Below, one piece after another: positions 18,067-27,686 of a DNA stretch of 64,000 bases. The notes beneath the pieces are model-generated. The model was not told the origin of the DNA, searched no databases, and worked only from the letters and a program-made list of their open reading frames with translations. The translations under genes and the position numbers were made by a program. Numbering within the stretch: the stretch's first letter is position 1; each line of letters opens with the position of its first letter. The stretch is from UKL13-3 sp044353855. GTDB taxonomy: Bacteria > Bacteroidota > Bacteroidia > UKL13-3. Location: positions 496,001 to 560,000 of the forward strand of contig JBILBF010000001.1 of the NCBI GenBank assembly GCA_044353855.1, read 5' to 3'.

Positions 18067-18861
18067 ATGAATAATTTTAAACTCAAAAACATTCCTTCTC
18101 GCACAGCTAAGCCAAGGAACAGTGGTATTACAATGGTAATGGACAAAGGCTTAAGTTTTCGTGAAGCTGAAGATTTTATTGATGCCAACGGAGATTTTGT
18201 TGATTTTGTAAAGCTCGGATTTGGAACTTCTTTTGTTACAAATAAGTTGCAAGAAAAAATTGATTTGTACAGGCAAGCTAATATTAAGGTCTATTTCGGA
18301 GGTACATTATTTGAAGCTTTTATAGTTCGAAATCAATATGAAGATTTTTTAAAACTACTAGATAGATTTAAAATGGAACATGCAGAAGTATCGGATGGAA
18401 GTATTGAACTGCCTCACGATATGAAATTAGATTATGTGTACAAATTAAGCAAATATTATACTGTTTTAAGTGAGGTAGGAAGTAAGGATGTAGAAAAAAT
18501 TATTCCTCCATATCAATGGATTGAATTAATGAAAACAGAAATTAAAGCAGGAGCATGGAAAGTTATAGCAGAAGCAAGAGAAGCTGGGAATGTTGGTGTG
18601 TTTCGATCAACTGGTGAAGTGCGAGAAGGCCTTGTTCAAGAGATATTGACAAAGATTGATGCGGATAAAATTATTTGGGAAGCACCTCAAAAAGCACAAC
18701 AAACTTATTTTATTAAACTTGCTGGAAACAATGTAAATTTAGGAAATATTGCAACCAATGATGTAATACCTCTTGAAACGTTGAGGTTAGGATTGCGTAG
18801 TGATACATTCTCTTTCTTTTTACCTAAATCAACGAAATTCATAGACAAAAAAAATAAATAA
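18067..18861 (+). CDS. phosphosulfolactate synthase-like protein (ComA family)
   Basis: A 264-residue TIM-barrel protein of the ComA family, which joins sulfite to phosphoenolpyruvate to give phosphosulfolactate. Seen: GITMVMDKGLS near residue 20, FVKLGFGTS near 55, YFGGTLFEAF near 80, HAEVSDGSIELP near 112, SEVGSKD near 144 and the RLGLRSDT end. In methanogens this begins coenzyme M synthesis; in bacteria it leads to sulfolactate. In Bacteroidota a role in sulfonate or sulfonolipid supply is possible but not shown. It sits between the TPR gene and YqeY with spacings of 9 and 1 bases, an evident operon. Confidence 0.9.
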   Translation: MNNFKLKNIPSRTAKPRNSGITMVMDKGLSFREAEDFIDANGDFVDFVKLGFGTSFVTNKLQEKIDLYRQANIKVYFGGTLFEAFIVRNQYEDFLKLLDRFKMEHAEVSDGSIELPHDMKLDYVYKLSKYYTVLSEVGSKDVEKIIPPYQWIELMKTEIKAGAWKVIAEAREAGNVGVFRSTGEVREGLVQEILTKIDADKIIWEAPQKAQQTYFIKLAGNNVNLGNIATNDVIPLETLRLGLRSDTFSFFLPKSTKFIDKKNK

Positions 18862-18862
18862 G

Positions 18863-19312
18863 ATGAGCTTACAAGAACAAGTAAATAAAGACATAATTAC
18901 AGCAATGAAATCACGAGATGAGGTTTCACTTCGCACTTTACGTGCTGTAAAAGCTGCCTTACTTTTAGCTGCAACTGCCGAAGGAGCTAATGATGTAATT
19001 GAAGATGAACAATCCCTCAAAATATTTCAGAAACTTGCCAAACAACGAAAAGAGTCATTGGATATTTTTACTCAAAATGGGCGAACGGAATTAGCTCAAA
19101 CTGAAGCTGATGAATTAGCTGTATTGGAACGTTATTTACCTAAACAAATGAGCGAAGCTGAAATTAAAGTTGAATTACAAGAATTGCTTAACAAAGCAGG
19201 AGCTAATACTGCAGCGGATTTTGGCAAGGTAATGCCGGTTGCAATGAAACATTTTGCTGGTCGTGCTGATGGTAAAATTATAGGCGGATTAATTAAACAA
19301 CTTTTAGCCTAG
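18863..19312 (+). CDS. GatB/YqeY domain protein
   Basis: A 149-residue protein with the YqeY domain, related to the tail of the GatB amidotransferase subunit that contacts tRNA. Landmarks are MKSRDEVSLRTLR near residue 14, FQKLAKQRKES, and the FAGRADGKIIGGLIKQLL end. Its cellular function is not established. It begins one base after the stop of the ComA-like gene, so it is co-transcribed with it. Confidence 0.93.
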   Translation: MSLQEQVNKDIITAMKSRDEVSLRTLRAVKAALLLAATAEGANDVIEDEQSLKIFQKLAKQRKESLDIFTQNGRTELAQTEADELAVLERYLPKQMSEAEIKVELQELLNKAGANTAADFGKVMPVAMKHFAGRADGKIIGGLIKQLLA

Positions 19313-19393
19313 TTTCTATAGATTAACACAGAGATTATGTATGCACTTTCAGTTTTTTTTTACGAACGTAAATAAAAATTAGCCTGTGCTAAT

Positions 19394-20128
19394 ATGTACC
19401 ATAAAACCAATATTGATAACATGACAGACGAAGAGAGAATTAAAAAAGCATTTGAAAAGAAAAATTGGCCAGAAATTAAAGTTACAGACAGTTGGGCTAC
19501 GTTTAAAATAATGGCTGAGTTTGTTGAAGGTTTTGAAAAAATGAGCAGAATAGGACCTTGCGTTTCTATTTTTGGATCTGCTCGTACTCAAAATAGTCAT
19601 CCATATTATTTATTAGCGGAAGAAATTGCTCGAAAATTAGTGAACGCTGGTTTTGGCGTTATTACAGGAGGTGGTCCAGGTATCATGGAAGCTGGTAATA
19701 AAGGAGCTTTTGAGTCAGATGGAAAATCTGTGGGCCTTGGAATTGAACTTCCTTTTGAGCAGTTCGTTAACAAATTTGTCGACCGAGATAAGATGATCAA
19801 TTTCGATTATTTCTTTGTTCGTAAAGTGATGTTTATGAAATATGCTCAAGGATTTGTTGCTATGCCGGGTGGTTTTGGAACTTTAGACGAATTATTTGAG
19901 GCATTAACATTGATTCAAACCCATAAAGTTGCCCGGTTTCCTGTTGTTTTGGTTGGTACTGAATATTGGAGTGGATTGTTGGATTGGATAAAAAACACAA
20001 TGCTCCAAAAAGAGAAAAACATAAATGCGGAAGATTTGCTTCTATTCAAATTAGTTGATTCTGCAGATGATGCCGTAAACTATATTCTCGATTATTATGC
20101 AGATATGTCTTTAAGTCCAAATTTTTAA
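19394..20128 (+). CDS. LOG-family (TIGR00730) Rossmann protein
   Basis: A protein of about 244 residues of the LONELY GUY-like family, carrying the signature PGGFGTLDE and the GGGPGIMEAGN loop. Plant members remove ribose 5'-phosphate from cytokinin ribotides; bacterial members probably act as purine nucleotide phosphoribohydrolases. The nine extra N-terminal residues before the second ATG (19421, MTDEERIKKAF) are atypical, so that ATG may be the true start. It precedes the malic enzyme on the same strand by 72 bases. Confidence 0.88.
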   Translation: MYHKTNIDNMTDEERIKKAFEKKNWPEIKVTDSWATFKIMAEFVEGFEKMSRIGPCVSIFGSARTQNSHPYYLLAEEIARKLVNAGFGVITGGGPGIMEAGNKGAFESDGKSVGLGIELPFEQFVNKFVDRDKMINFDYFFVRKVMFMKYAQGFVAMPGGFGTLDELFEALTLIQTHKVARFPVVLVGTEYWSGLLDWIKNTMLQKEKNINAEDLLLFKLVDSADDAVNYILDYYADMSLSPNF

Positions 20129-20200
20129 AATTTGATACTATTACTTTGAACCGAATACAATTTTTGTAAGTTCGGAAACTTATCCTTATACTCATAGCTT

Positions 20201-22459
20201 ATGTCAACATTAAAAGAAGACGCTTTAAAATATCATAGCAAAGGTCGTCCAGGTAAAATTGAAGTTGTGCCAACCAAACCCACCAACTCAAAACGCGACT
20301 TAAGTTTGGCGTATTCACCGGGCGTTGCCGAGCCTTGTCTGGAAATTGCTGCTAATATAGATGATGTATACAAATACACTGCTAAAGGAAATTTAGTTGC
20401 AGTCATTTCGAACGGAACAGCTGTATTAGGCCTCGGAGATATTGGTCCCGAAGCATCTAAACCTGTTATGGAAGGGAAGGGTGTTTTGTTTAAAATATTT
20501 GCTGATATTGATGTATTTGATATTGAAGTAAACACAAAAGATACAGAAGAATTTATTCGAACTGTAAAGGCAATTAGCCCAACTTTTGGGGGTATAAATT
20601 TAGAAGATATTAAAGCTCCTGAGTGTTTTGAAATTGAACAACGCTTAAAAGAAGAGTTAGATATTCCCATCATGCATGATGATCAACATGGTACTGCAAT
20701 TATTGTTGGTGCTGCTTTAATCAATGGATTAGAGTTGGTAAAAAAGAAAATCGGGGAAGTTCGTGTTGTATTCAACGGAGCTGGTGCTTCAGCTATTTCG
20801 TGTGCTAAATTGGTTATTTCACTAGGTATAAATCCTAAAAACCTAATCATGTGTGATAGTAAAGGTGTGATTAGAAAAGATAGTCCAAATTTGGATGATA
20901 CCAAACTGCAATTTGCAACAGATGCTGATTTAAAAACATTAAGTGATGCATTAAAAAATGCTGATGTATTTGTTGGTTTATCAAAAGCAAATGTACTATC
21001 ACAAGATATGGTGCGCAGCATGGCTAAAGATTGTATTGTGTTTGCATTAGCAAATCCAGATCCTGAAATTCCTTATGAAGATGCCGTTGCTTCTCGTGAA
21101 GATATCATTATTGCAACTGGTAGAAGTGATTACCCAAATCAGGTAAACAATGTATTGGGATTTCCGTATATCTTTAGAGGAGCACTAGATGTTAGAGCTA
21201 CCAAAATCAATGAAGAAATGAAAATTGCTGCCGTGAGAGCTTTGGCACAATTAACCAAGGAGCCTGTTCCCGAAATTGTTAATATGGCCTATAATGAAAA
21301 GGCATTAACTTTTAGCAGAAATTACTTAATTCCTAAGCCCTTAGATCCCCGATTAATTACAACGGTTTCTCCTGCTGTTGCAAAAGCTGCAATGGACAGT
21401 GGTGTTGCTAAACATCCTATTACAGATTGGGAGGCATACAACACAGAGCTACTTACTCGATTAGGAAAAGAAAGCAATTTTATTCGATTGATGGGTAATA
21501 AAGCGCGCTCAAACCCTAAGCGTGTTGTTTTTGCAGAAGCAGATAATTATAAAATTTTACGTGCTGCTCAGGTAGCTAAAGAAGAAGGTATTGCCATTCC
21601 AATTTTATTAGGAAACAAAGAAAAAATTGCATCCATTATAAAAGAAAACAACATCAAATTAGATGGTGTTTTAATCATAGACCCTCTAGAAGAACATGCA
21701 AAAAGAGACCTGTTTGCAAGCTTTTTTTATCAAAAAAGACAACGAAAAGGATTGACCTTATACGAAGCCAATAAATTAATGCGAGACCGTAATCACTTTG
21801 CTCCAATGATGGTAGAGCAAGGAGAAGCAGATGCTATGATTTCGGGGCTAACAAAAAATTATCCTAGTACCATTAAACCTGCTTTGCAAATTTTAGGCAA
21901 AGAAGTAGGTACCTCTAAAGTTGCAGGTATGTATATAATGTTGAGCAATAAAGGGACCTTATTTTTTTCTGATACTACTGTAAATATAAATCCCGATACC
22001 CAAGACATTGTAGATATTACAAAACTTACCTACGATGCAGTGAAAAAATTTAATCTTCAACCGCGTATTGCTTTATTATCCTATTCTAATTTTGGTTCGG
22101 CTGAAGGCGAAACGCCAAACAAAATGGCTAATGCTTGCAAAGTACTAAAGGAGAAATATCCTTATATGGTTGTTGATGGAGACATCCAAGCAAATATTGC
22201 CTTAAATCAAAAAATGATGCAAGAAAACTTTCCATTCAGTGAATTGTGTGGGGATCCGGTAAATACATTTATTTCGCCCAATTTAGCTGCCGGAAATATT
22301 GCTTATAAAATGTTGCAAGAACTTGGAGTTGCTGAAGCAATTGGACCTGTATTATTGGGTTTAAAAAAATCAGCACATATTTTACAATTGGGAAGTAGTG
22401 TTCGTGAAATTGTGAATATGATTATTATTGCCGTTGTTGATGCTCAAAGTAAAGAATAA
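20201..22459 (+). CDS. maeB: NADP-dependent malic enzyme with phosphotransacetylase-like domain
   Basis: A 752-residue enzyme converting malate to pyruvate and CO2 with NADP. The malic enzyme part fills about 1-425: the LAYSPGVAEPC tyrosine loop, GLGDIGPEASKPVMEGK, the HDDQHGTA metal site, and the nucleotide-binding FNGAGASA. The rest, about 430-752, is the phosphotransacetylase-like domain usual in this large subfamily, which commonly binds acyl-CoA as an allosteric effector rather than acting as an enzyme. Full length, ATG start. Confidence 0.95.
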   Translation: MSTLKEDALKYHSKGRPGKIEVVPTKPTNSKRDLSLAYSPGVAEPCLEIAANIDDVYKYTAKGNLVAVISNGTAVLGLGDIGPEASKPVMEGKGVLFKIFADIDVFDIEVNTKDTEEFIRTVKAISPTFGGINLEDIKAPECFEIEQRLKEELDIPIMHDDQHGTAIIVGAALINGLELVKKKIGEVRVVFNGAGASAISCAKLVISLGINPKNLIMCDSKGVIRKDSPNLDDTKLQFATDADLKTLSDALKNADVFVGLSKANVLSQDMVRSMAKDCIVFALANPDPEIPYEDAVASREDIIIATGRSDYPNQVNNVLGFPYIFRGALDVRATKINEEMKIAAVRALAQLTKEPVPEIVNMAYNEKALTFSRNYLIPKPLDPRLITTVSPAVAKAAMDSGVAKHPITDWEAYNTELLTRLGKESNFIRLMGNKARSNPKRVVFAEADNYKILRAAQVAKEEGIAIPILLGNKEKIASIIKENNIKLDGVLIIDPLEEHAKRDLFASFFYQKRQRKGLTLYEANKLMRDRNHFAPMMVEQGEADAMISGLTKNYPSTIKPALQILGKEVGTSKVAGMYIMLSNKGTLFFSDTTVNINPDTQDIVDITKLTYDAVKKFNLQPRIALLSYSNFGSAEGETPNKMANACKVLKEKYPYMVVDGDIQANIALNQKMMQENFPFSELCGDPVNTFISPNLAAGNIAYKMLQELGVAEAIGPVLLGLKKSAHILQLGSSVREIVNMIIIAVVDAQSKE

Positions 22460-22555
22460 CAAAAAATAAATTTTATTTTAATACATACTACATATTCATC
22501 AATAGCACCTTTTCTCCCTGAAAAAACGGTTGAAAATATTTTTTTTAAAAAATTC

Positions 22556-22972
22556 TTGCGAAAGTTTACATCTAAAGTTATCGATGAACATATTGGTGCT
22601 TTGAATAAAGAAATAATGCCATTAGTAGATTGCGTAAATTGTGCTAATTGTTGTAAAAAGTTAGAACCTGGATTAGAGGTTGAAGAAATAGCAATATTGG
22701 CATCATTAAAGCAAGAAGAAATTACAGTATTTAAACAAAAACACATCGCATTTGATGGCACTGCTTTTTATTTGAAAACAAAACCGTGCATGTTTTTAAA
22801 TGATTGCTTATGTAGTATTTATACCTATCGCCCAGCTGCTTGTTCGGGCTATCCTCATCTAAACCAAATAGAGATGAAACACCGTAAAAGCTTTTGGGAA
22901 AACTACAGCGTTTGTCCTATTGTTTTTAATGTAATTGAAAGGTTAAAAAAAGACTTGGGATTTAGGTATTAA
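22556..22972 (+). CDS. YkgJ-type cysteine-cluster protein
   Basis: About 138 residues with a dense Cys cluster (CVNCANCC near 25-32, then CMFLNDCLC, CSGYP and CPIVF), the signature of the YkgJ/CxxCxxCC family that probably binds zinc or an iron-sulfur centre; the function is unknown. The start is unclear. TTG at 22556 is the first standard start, but the frame stays open back to the maeB stop at 22459 and the extra residues (PFLPEKTVENIFFKKFL) read like real protein without any ATG or GTG. The true N-terminus may therefore be longer. Confidence 0.78.
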   Translation: MRKFTSKVIDEHIGALNKEIMPLVDCVNCANCCKKLEPGLEVEEIAILASLKQEEITVFKQKHIAFDGTAFYLKTKPCMFLNDCLCSIYTYRPAACSGYPHLNQIEMKHRKSFWENYSVCPIVFNVIERLKKDLGFRY

Positions 22973-23153
22973 ATTTTAGGATATGTAGAATCACATCCAA
23001 TTGAATACAAAAATTAAATTAGGTATAAATAAAGTACCCTGAAAATCAACGAGTAAAGGAGTCTAAAAGCTTTCAGTATATACCTATCTTCTAATGCAAC
23101 CAATATTTATATATTTGCACTCCTTACTAAAAATAACACTATAATAAACTACC

Positions 23154-25160
23154 ATGAAGAGCATTCCTTTTCTATTCTTAGCTACAACTTGTATTTCAAC
23201 AATGGTGTTTGCTCAAAAGCCTGCACCCAAATCTAACAATTTAGCCACAAAGCCTTCTACTGCTAAGCCTACAGTAGTAGTATCACCCTGGGTATTTACC
23301 TTTGGTATCGATACTGTATACAAAGCAGAATTTGAGCGATTACTATCTAAAAACAAAAAAGACAAAGAACGTCCAACAGAAGCAGATGTTCTGGAGTATT
23401 TGGAGTTATACCAAAACTTTAAAATGAAAGTAGCAGAAGCAGAATCTATGAAGTTAGATACCAATGCATCATTTAAAACTGAATTGGCAGGTTACCGTAA
23501 ACAATTAGCCAACCCTTACCTAACAGACAAAAAAGTGAGTGATGGTTTAGTTAATGAAGCTTACGAACGCATGAAATCAGAAGTAAATGCAAGTCATATA
23601 TTGATTAATTGTGCAGAAAACGCTTCAGCAAAAGACACATTGGTTGCGTACAATAAAATACTCTCTTTAAGAAATCGTATACTTAAAGGAGAAGGATTTG
23701 ATAGCATAGCAGCTAAAAATTCTGATGACCCTTCAGCGGTAAAAAATTATGGCAATTTAGGTTGGTTTACCTCTTTTCAAATGATTTACCCTTTCGAATC
23801 TCAAGCCTATACTACACCTAAAGGGCAAATTTCAATGCCTTTCCGAACACGTTATGGTTACCATATCTTAAAAGTAAACGATAAACGCGCAGCACGTGGC
23901 GAAGTTAAAGTACAACATTTAATGATACAAACAGGCCCAAGTGCTTTAGCTGAATTAGTAGCTGAAGCAGCAGCAAAAGCGGACACTGCCTACAATAAAT
24001 TAATGGCAGGTGAACCGTTTGAAAAAATTGTAGAACAATATTCTCAAGATCAATCGAGTAAAGCAAATGGAGGAATGATGAGTTATTTTACCAGCTACAG
24101 CAATTATCCTGAACAATTTAAAGCGGTAGCTTTTGCATTAAATAAAGATGAAATTTCTAAACCCTTTCGCACCGATTATGGGTATCATATTTTAAAATTA
24201 ATTGATAAAAAACCTATAGCAGAATTAAAAGAGGTGGAGGAAGGGATTAAAACTAAAATTGCTAGAGATAGCCGTGCAGAAAGTAGCAAATTAGTAGTAG
24301 CTCAACGCATTAAAAAACAAAATAATTACAGAGAGTTCCCATCAAATTTAAAAGAGTTTACATCATCTGTTGACTCAAATTTTTTATATGCTATTTGGGC
24401 ACCAAATGAAAAACAATTGGCAAACTCAAAACCTATTATGCAAATAGGTTCTCAAGTATATTCTGAAGCTGATTTTGCTAAATATGCCAAAGGAAATCAA
24501 GAAGCTCGTCCAGGAGAATCGGTTGTAATGATTTTGAATGGGTTATTTAAAAAATATAGTGATGAAAAGGCACTAGAATTTGAAGAATCCATGTTGGAAC
24601 AAAAGTACCCAGACTTTAAAAACTTAATGCAAGAATACCATGATGGCATTTTATTATTTGACCTTACGGACAAAAAAGTATGGTCTAAAGCGGTTAGTGA
24701 TACTGCTGGACTTGATCAATATCTCAAGGTTAATCAATCTAAGTATATGTGGAACGATCGTGTTAAAATATACACGTATACTTGTGTAGATGATAAAGGT
24801 AAGAAAGCTGCAATGAAAATGGCCTCAGCTGGTAAAACAGGAGAAGAAATTTTGGCAAAGGCTAACAAAAAAATTGGAGGATCGATAGTTATTACGGAAA
24901 ACAAATATGAAAAATCAGAAACAATAGGCGAAAAATATTGGGATAAAAAAGGAGTAGAAGATATCGCAACTGAAAACAATGTATATAAGTTTTATGTAGT
25001 TGAAGGAATTGTTGGTCCTGAACCTAAAGCACTTAAAGATACAAGAGGATTAGTAACATCTGATTATCAAAATTATCTTGAAAAAGAATGGATTAAAGAA
25101 ATGAGAACTAAATATCCAGTAACGATAAATGAGCCAGTAATAAACTCTTTATTTAAATAA
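23154..25160 (+). CDS. periplasmic parvulin-type peptidyl-prolyl isomerase
   Basis: A 668-residue secreted protein with signal peptide (MKSIPFLFLATTCIST). It contains two PpiC/parvulin repeats, around residues 140-240 and 252-350, each with the H-I-L pattern, FDSIAAKNSDDPSA or FEKIVEQYSQDQSS, and the PF-RT-YGYHILK end. The remaining 300 residues have no recognised domain and are rich in Lys and Glu. These proteins help outer-membrane protein folding. Two chaperones of the same class follow each other here; the next is SurA-like. An AT-rich promoter-like TATATTTG lies at 23110-23117. Confidence 0.9.
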   Translation: MKSIPFLFLATTCISTMVFAQKPAPKSNNLATKPSTAKPTVVVSPWVFTFGIDTVYKAEFERLLSKNKKDKERPTEADVLEYLELYQNFKMKVAEAESMKLDTNASFKTELAGYRKQLANPYLTDKKVSDGLVNEAYERMKSEVNASHILINCAENASAKDTLVAYNKILSLRNRILKGEGFDSIAAKNSDDPSAVKNYGNLGWFTSFQMIYPFESQAYTTPKGQISMPFRTRYGYHILKVNDKRAARGEVKVQHLMIQTGPSALAELVAEAAAKADTAYNKLMAGEPFEKIVEQYSQDQSSKANGGMMSYFTSYSNYPEQFKAVAFALNKDEISKPFRTDYGYHILKLIDKKPIAELKEVEEGIKTKIARDSRAESSKLVVAQRIKKQNNYREFPSNLKEFTSSVDSNFLYAIWAPNEKQLANSKPIMQIGSQVYSEADFAKYAKGNQEARPGESVVMILNGLFKKYSDEKALEFEESMLEQKYPDFKNLMQEYHDGILLFDLTDKKVWSKAVSDTAGLDQYLKVNQSKYMWNDRVKIYTYTCVDDKGKKAAMKMASAGKTGEEILAKANKKIGGSIVITENKYEKSETIGEKYWDKKGVEDIATENNVYKFYVVEGIVGPEPKALKDTRGLVTSDYQNYLEKEWIKEMRTKYPVTINEPVINSLFK

Positions 25161-25200
25161 AATAAACTCAATATTAGGAATCTGTTTACTCATTTTAATA

Positions 25201-25237
25201 ACAGGCTTGTATAGGATAAAATCTCATACAAGCCTGT
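25201..25237 (+). terminator. perfect 12-bp hairpin between two chaperone genes
   Basis: ACAGGCTTGTAT (25201-25212) and ATACAAGCCTGT (25226-25237) pair perfectly around a 13-base loop. The 3' side is ATAATTT instead of a strong T run, so termination could be partial. It may end the first isomerase transcript or sit in the leader of the next gene. Confidence 0.6.
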
Positions 25238-25305
25238 ATAATTTAAACATACTACAATTTCAGTATCTTGTGCACGTTTAGTCAATGCAATATTTAGCAA
25301 TACAC

Positions 25306-26664
25306 ATGAATAGAATAATGGCTTGCCTGATGGGCGTGATGATGACAGTTGTTGTAATTGCTCAAAACAAGCCTGGAATGGTAATTGATCAAATTGTTGG
25401 TATCGTTGGCGATAACATTATTATGCAATCTGAGTTGGAAATTGAATTTGCCCAATTGCGAAAAGAATTTCCGGAAGCAAACGATTCCTTTAAATGTGAA
25501 ATATTAAAACAAAAACTCAATGAAAAGGTAATGCTGTGTAAAGCCCAACTTGATAGTATTGTGTTAAGTGAAGATAGATTGGAACAAGAATTAGAAAGAC
25601 GGATAGCCTATTTTGCAAGCCAAACACCTGGTGGAGTCAAAGGCTTAGAAGAATACTACGGAAAAACGATAGCTGAAATTAAAGCCACTAACCGAGAAAA
25701 AATAAAAGAAGGATTATTGGTTCAAGAAATCCAACAAAAAGCGTTAAAAGATGTAAAGATTACTCCTAATGATATTAAAAAGTTTTATAATGAATTAGCA
25801 GCAAATGACAGTCTTCCTTTTTACAGTGCAGAAGTAGAGGTTGCTCAGCTTATTATTGGTCCAAAAGTGAGCAAAGAAGCTAAAGATATTGCACATGAAA
25901 AAATTATTGAGTTACGCAATCGAATTGTGGCAGGTGAACAATTTAACACCCTAGCACTTATTTATTCTGATGATAAAGGATCGGCCATACAAGGAGGAGA
26001 GTTAGGCTTTTTTGGGAGAGGAGCTATGGTTCCTGAGTTTGAAGCAGCAGCTTTTAGGTTAAAACCGGATTCGGTTTCTAAAGTTATAGAAACAAAATTT
26101 GGCTATCATATTTTAACATTAATTGACCGTAAAGGAGATAATATAAACGTTCGCCATATTTTGATACGGCCCAAAATTTTTAACAAAGATATTGATGATG
26201 CCAAAGTTTTATTAGATAGTGTTTTATGGCAAATAAAAATTGATTCACTTACGTTTGAACAAGCAGCAAAAAAGTTTTCTGATGATCCACTCACCAAATC
26301 AAGTGGTGGCTTTATTACTGAAAGCGGAACAGGTACTACAAAAGTTCCAATTGATGAATTGGACAAGAGTTTATATTTCCGTATCGAAGGATTAAATGCT
26401 GGTGATGTAACGGAACCAGAATTAATTACCATGCCAACTCCTGATAGGGAACAAATGTGGCGGGTGTTGTATTTAAAATCGGAAACCAAACCTCATAGAG
26501 CAAATTTGAAAGACGATTATCAAAAGTTTCAGGTAATGGCCGAAAATAAGAAAAAGGCAAAAGCATTAGCAGATTATATCAACCGATCTAAAAAACAGTT
26601 TTATATACATGTATCAGATGAATATAAAAACTGCCCTAGTATTCAAAAGTTTTTAAAAGAATAA
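25306..26664 (+). CDS. SurA-like peptidyl-prolyl isomerase
   Basis: A 452-residue secreted chaperone with signal peptide (MNRIMACLMGVMMTVVVIAQ). Its N-terminal SurA-type segment begins VIDQIVGIVGDNIIMQSELE, followed by two parvulin domains around residues 165-275 and 280-390, each ending GGELGFF or GGFITES. It helps outer-membrane proteins fold in the periplasm. The ATG at 25306 is chosen over 25285 because it begins the signal peptide. It ends three bases before the MoxR ATPase gene, so the pair is co-transcribed. Confidence 0.9.
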   Translation: MNRIMACLMGVMMTVVVIAQNKPGMVIDQIVGIVGDNIIMQSELEIEFAQLRKEFPEANDSFKCEILKQKLNEKVMLCKAQLDSIVLSEDRLEQELERRIAYFASQTPGGVKGLEEYYGKTIAEIKATNREKIKEGLLVQEIQQKALKDVKITPNDIKKFYNELAANDSLPFYSAEVEVAQLIIGPKVSKEAKDIAHEKIIELRNRIVAGEQFNTLALIYSDDKGSAIQGGELGFFGRGAMVPEFEAAAFRLKPDSVSKVIETKFGYHILTLIDRKGDNINVRHILIRPKIFNKDIDDAKVLLDSVLWQIKIDSLTFEQAAKKFSDDPLTKSSGGFITESGTGTTKVPIDELDKSLYFRIEGLNAGDVTEPELITMPTPDREQMWRVLYLKSETKPHRANLKDDYQKFQVMAENKKKAKALADYINRSKKQFYIHVSDEYKNCPSIQKFLKE

Positions 26665-26667
26665 CAT

Positions 26668-27633
26668 ATGACCCAATATGCAAGTGATGTAGAGGCAGCT
26701 AAAGCGCTTCATCAAAAATACAAAGACCTAAAAGCAGAAATTGGCAAAGTAATTATAGGCCAACATGATGTAGTAGATGCAGTGTTGATGTCTATTTTTG
26801 CTGGTGGCCACACGTTATTAGTAGGGGTTCCGGGATTGGCTAAAACATTGTTAGTGCGCACACTTAGCGAAGTACTCGATTTGCAATTTAGCCGCATTCA
26901 GTTTACCCCCGACTTGATGCCAAGTGATATTACTGGTTCTGAAATTTTGGACGAAAAACGCGAGTTTAAATTTTTGAAAGGGCCCTTATTTGCTAATATT
27001 GTGTTAGCAGATGAAATAAACCGGACACCACCCAAAACGCAAGCAGCATTGCTAGAAGCTATGCAAGAAAAAAGTGTAACAGTGGGTGGGAAAGTACATC
27101 AACTCGCTAAGCCATTTTTTGTATTAGCTACCCAAAATCCTATCGAACAAGAAGGTACCTATCCACTACCCGAAGCCCAACTTGATCGTTTTATGTTTAA
27201 TGCAATTTTGGATTATCCAACCTACGAAGAAGAGTTGCAAGTGGTAAAAAGTACAACATCCAATAATGCAGTAACTCCTAATAAAATAATGAGTGCACAA
27301 GAAATTTTGGACTTCCAACAATTGGTTCGTAAAGTTCCTGTTGCGGATAATGTGATGGAATATGCAGTAAAACTGGTGAGTAAAACAAGACCGAATACGC
27401 CAATGGCTTCAGCTAAAGTAAACGAATATATTTCGTTTGGAGCAGGACCGCGTGCAGGGCAGTTTTTAATTTTAGGAGCCAAATGTCATGCGTTGTTGCA
27501 CGGAAATTATTCACCCGATATTGCCAATGTGCAAGCTGTAGCCAAAGATGTTTTAAGACACCGTTTGCTTAAAAACTATAAAGCCGAAGCAGAAGGAATT
27601 TCCATTGAACAGATTATTGAAGGGTTGTTATAG
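26668..27633 (+). CDS. MoxR-family AAA+ ATPase
   Basis: A 321-residue AAA+ ATPase with Walker A GVPGLAKT near residue 51, Walker B VLADEINRTPPKTQ near 112, and sensor 1 ATQNPIEQEGTYPLPEAQLD near 152. MoxR proteins act as chaperones that insert metals or assemble complexes, generally together with a VWA or DUF58 protein. None is directly downstream here, which differs from the usual MoxR-DUF58-BatA cluster. The gap to the SurA gene is three bases, suggesting a shared transcript. Confidence 0.93.
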   Translation: MTQYASDVEAAKALHQKYKDLKAEIGKVIIGQHDVVDAVLMSIFAGGHTLLVGVPGLAKTLLVRTLSEVLDLQFSRIQFTPDLMPSDITGSEILDEKREFKFLKGPLFANIVLADEINRTPPKTQAALLEAMQEKSVTVGGKVHQLAKPFFVLATQNPIEQEGTYPLPEAQLDRFMFNAILDYPTYEEELQVVKSTTSNNAVTPNKIMSAQEILDFQQLVRKVPVADNVMEYAVKLVSKTRPNTPMASAKVNEYISFGAGPRAGQFLILGAKCHALLHGNYSPDIANVQAVAKDVLRHRLLKNYKAEAEGISIEQIIEGLL

Positions 27634-27686
27634 TTAACATAAAACGTTGGAGTTATACCTACTTTATCAATTGGAGAAATTTGCAA

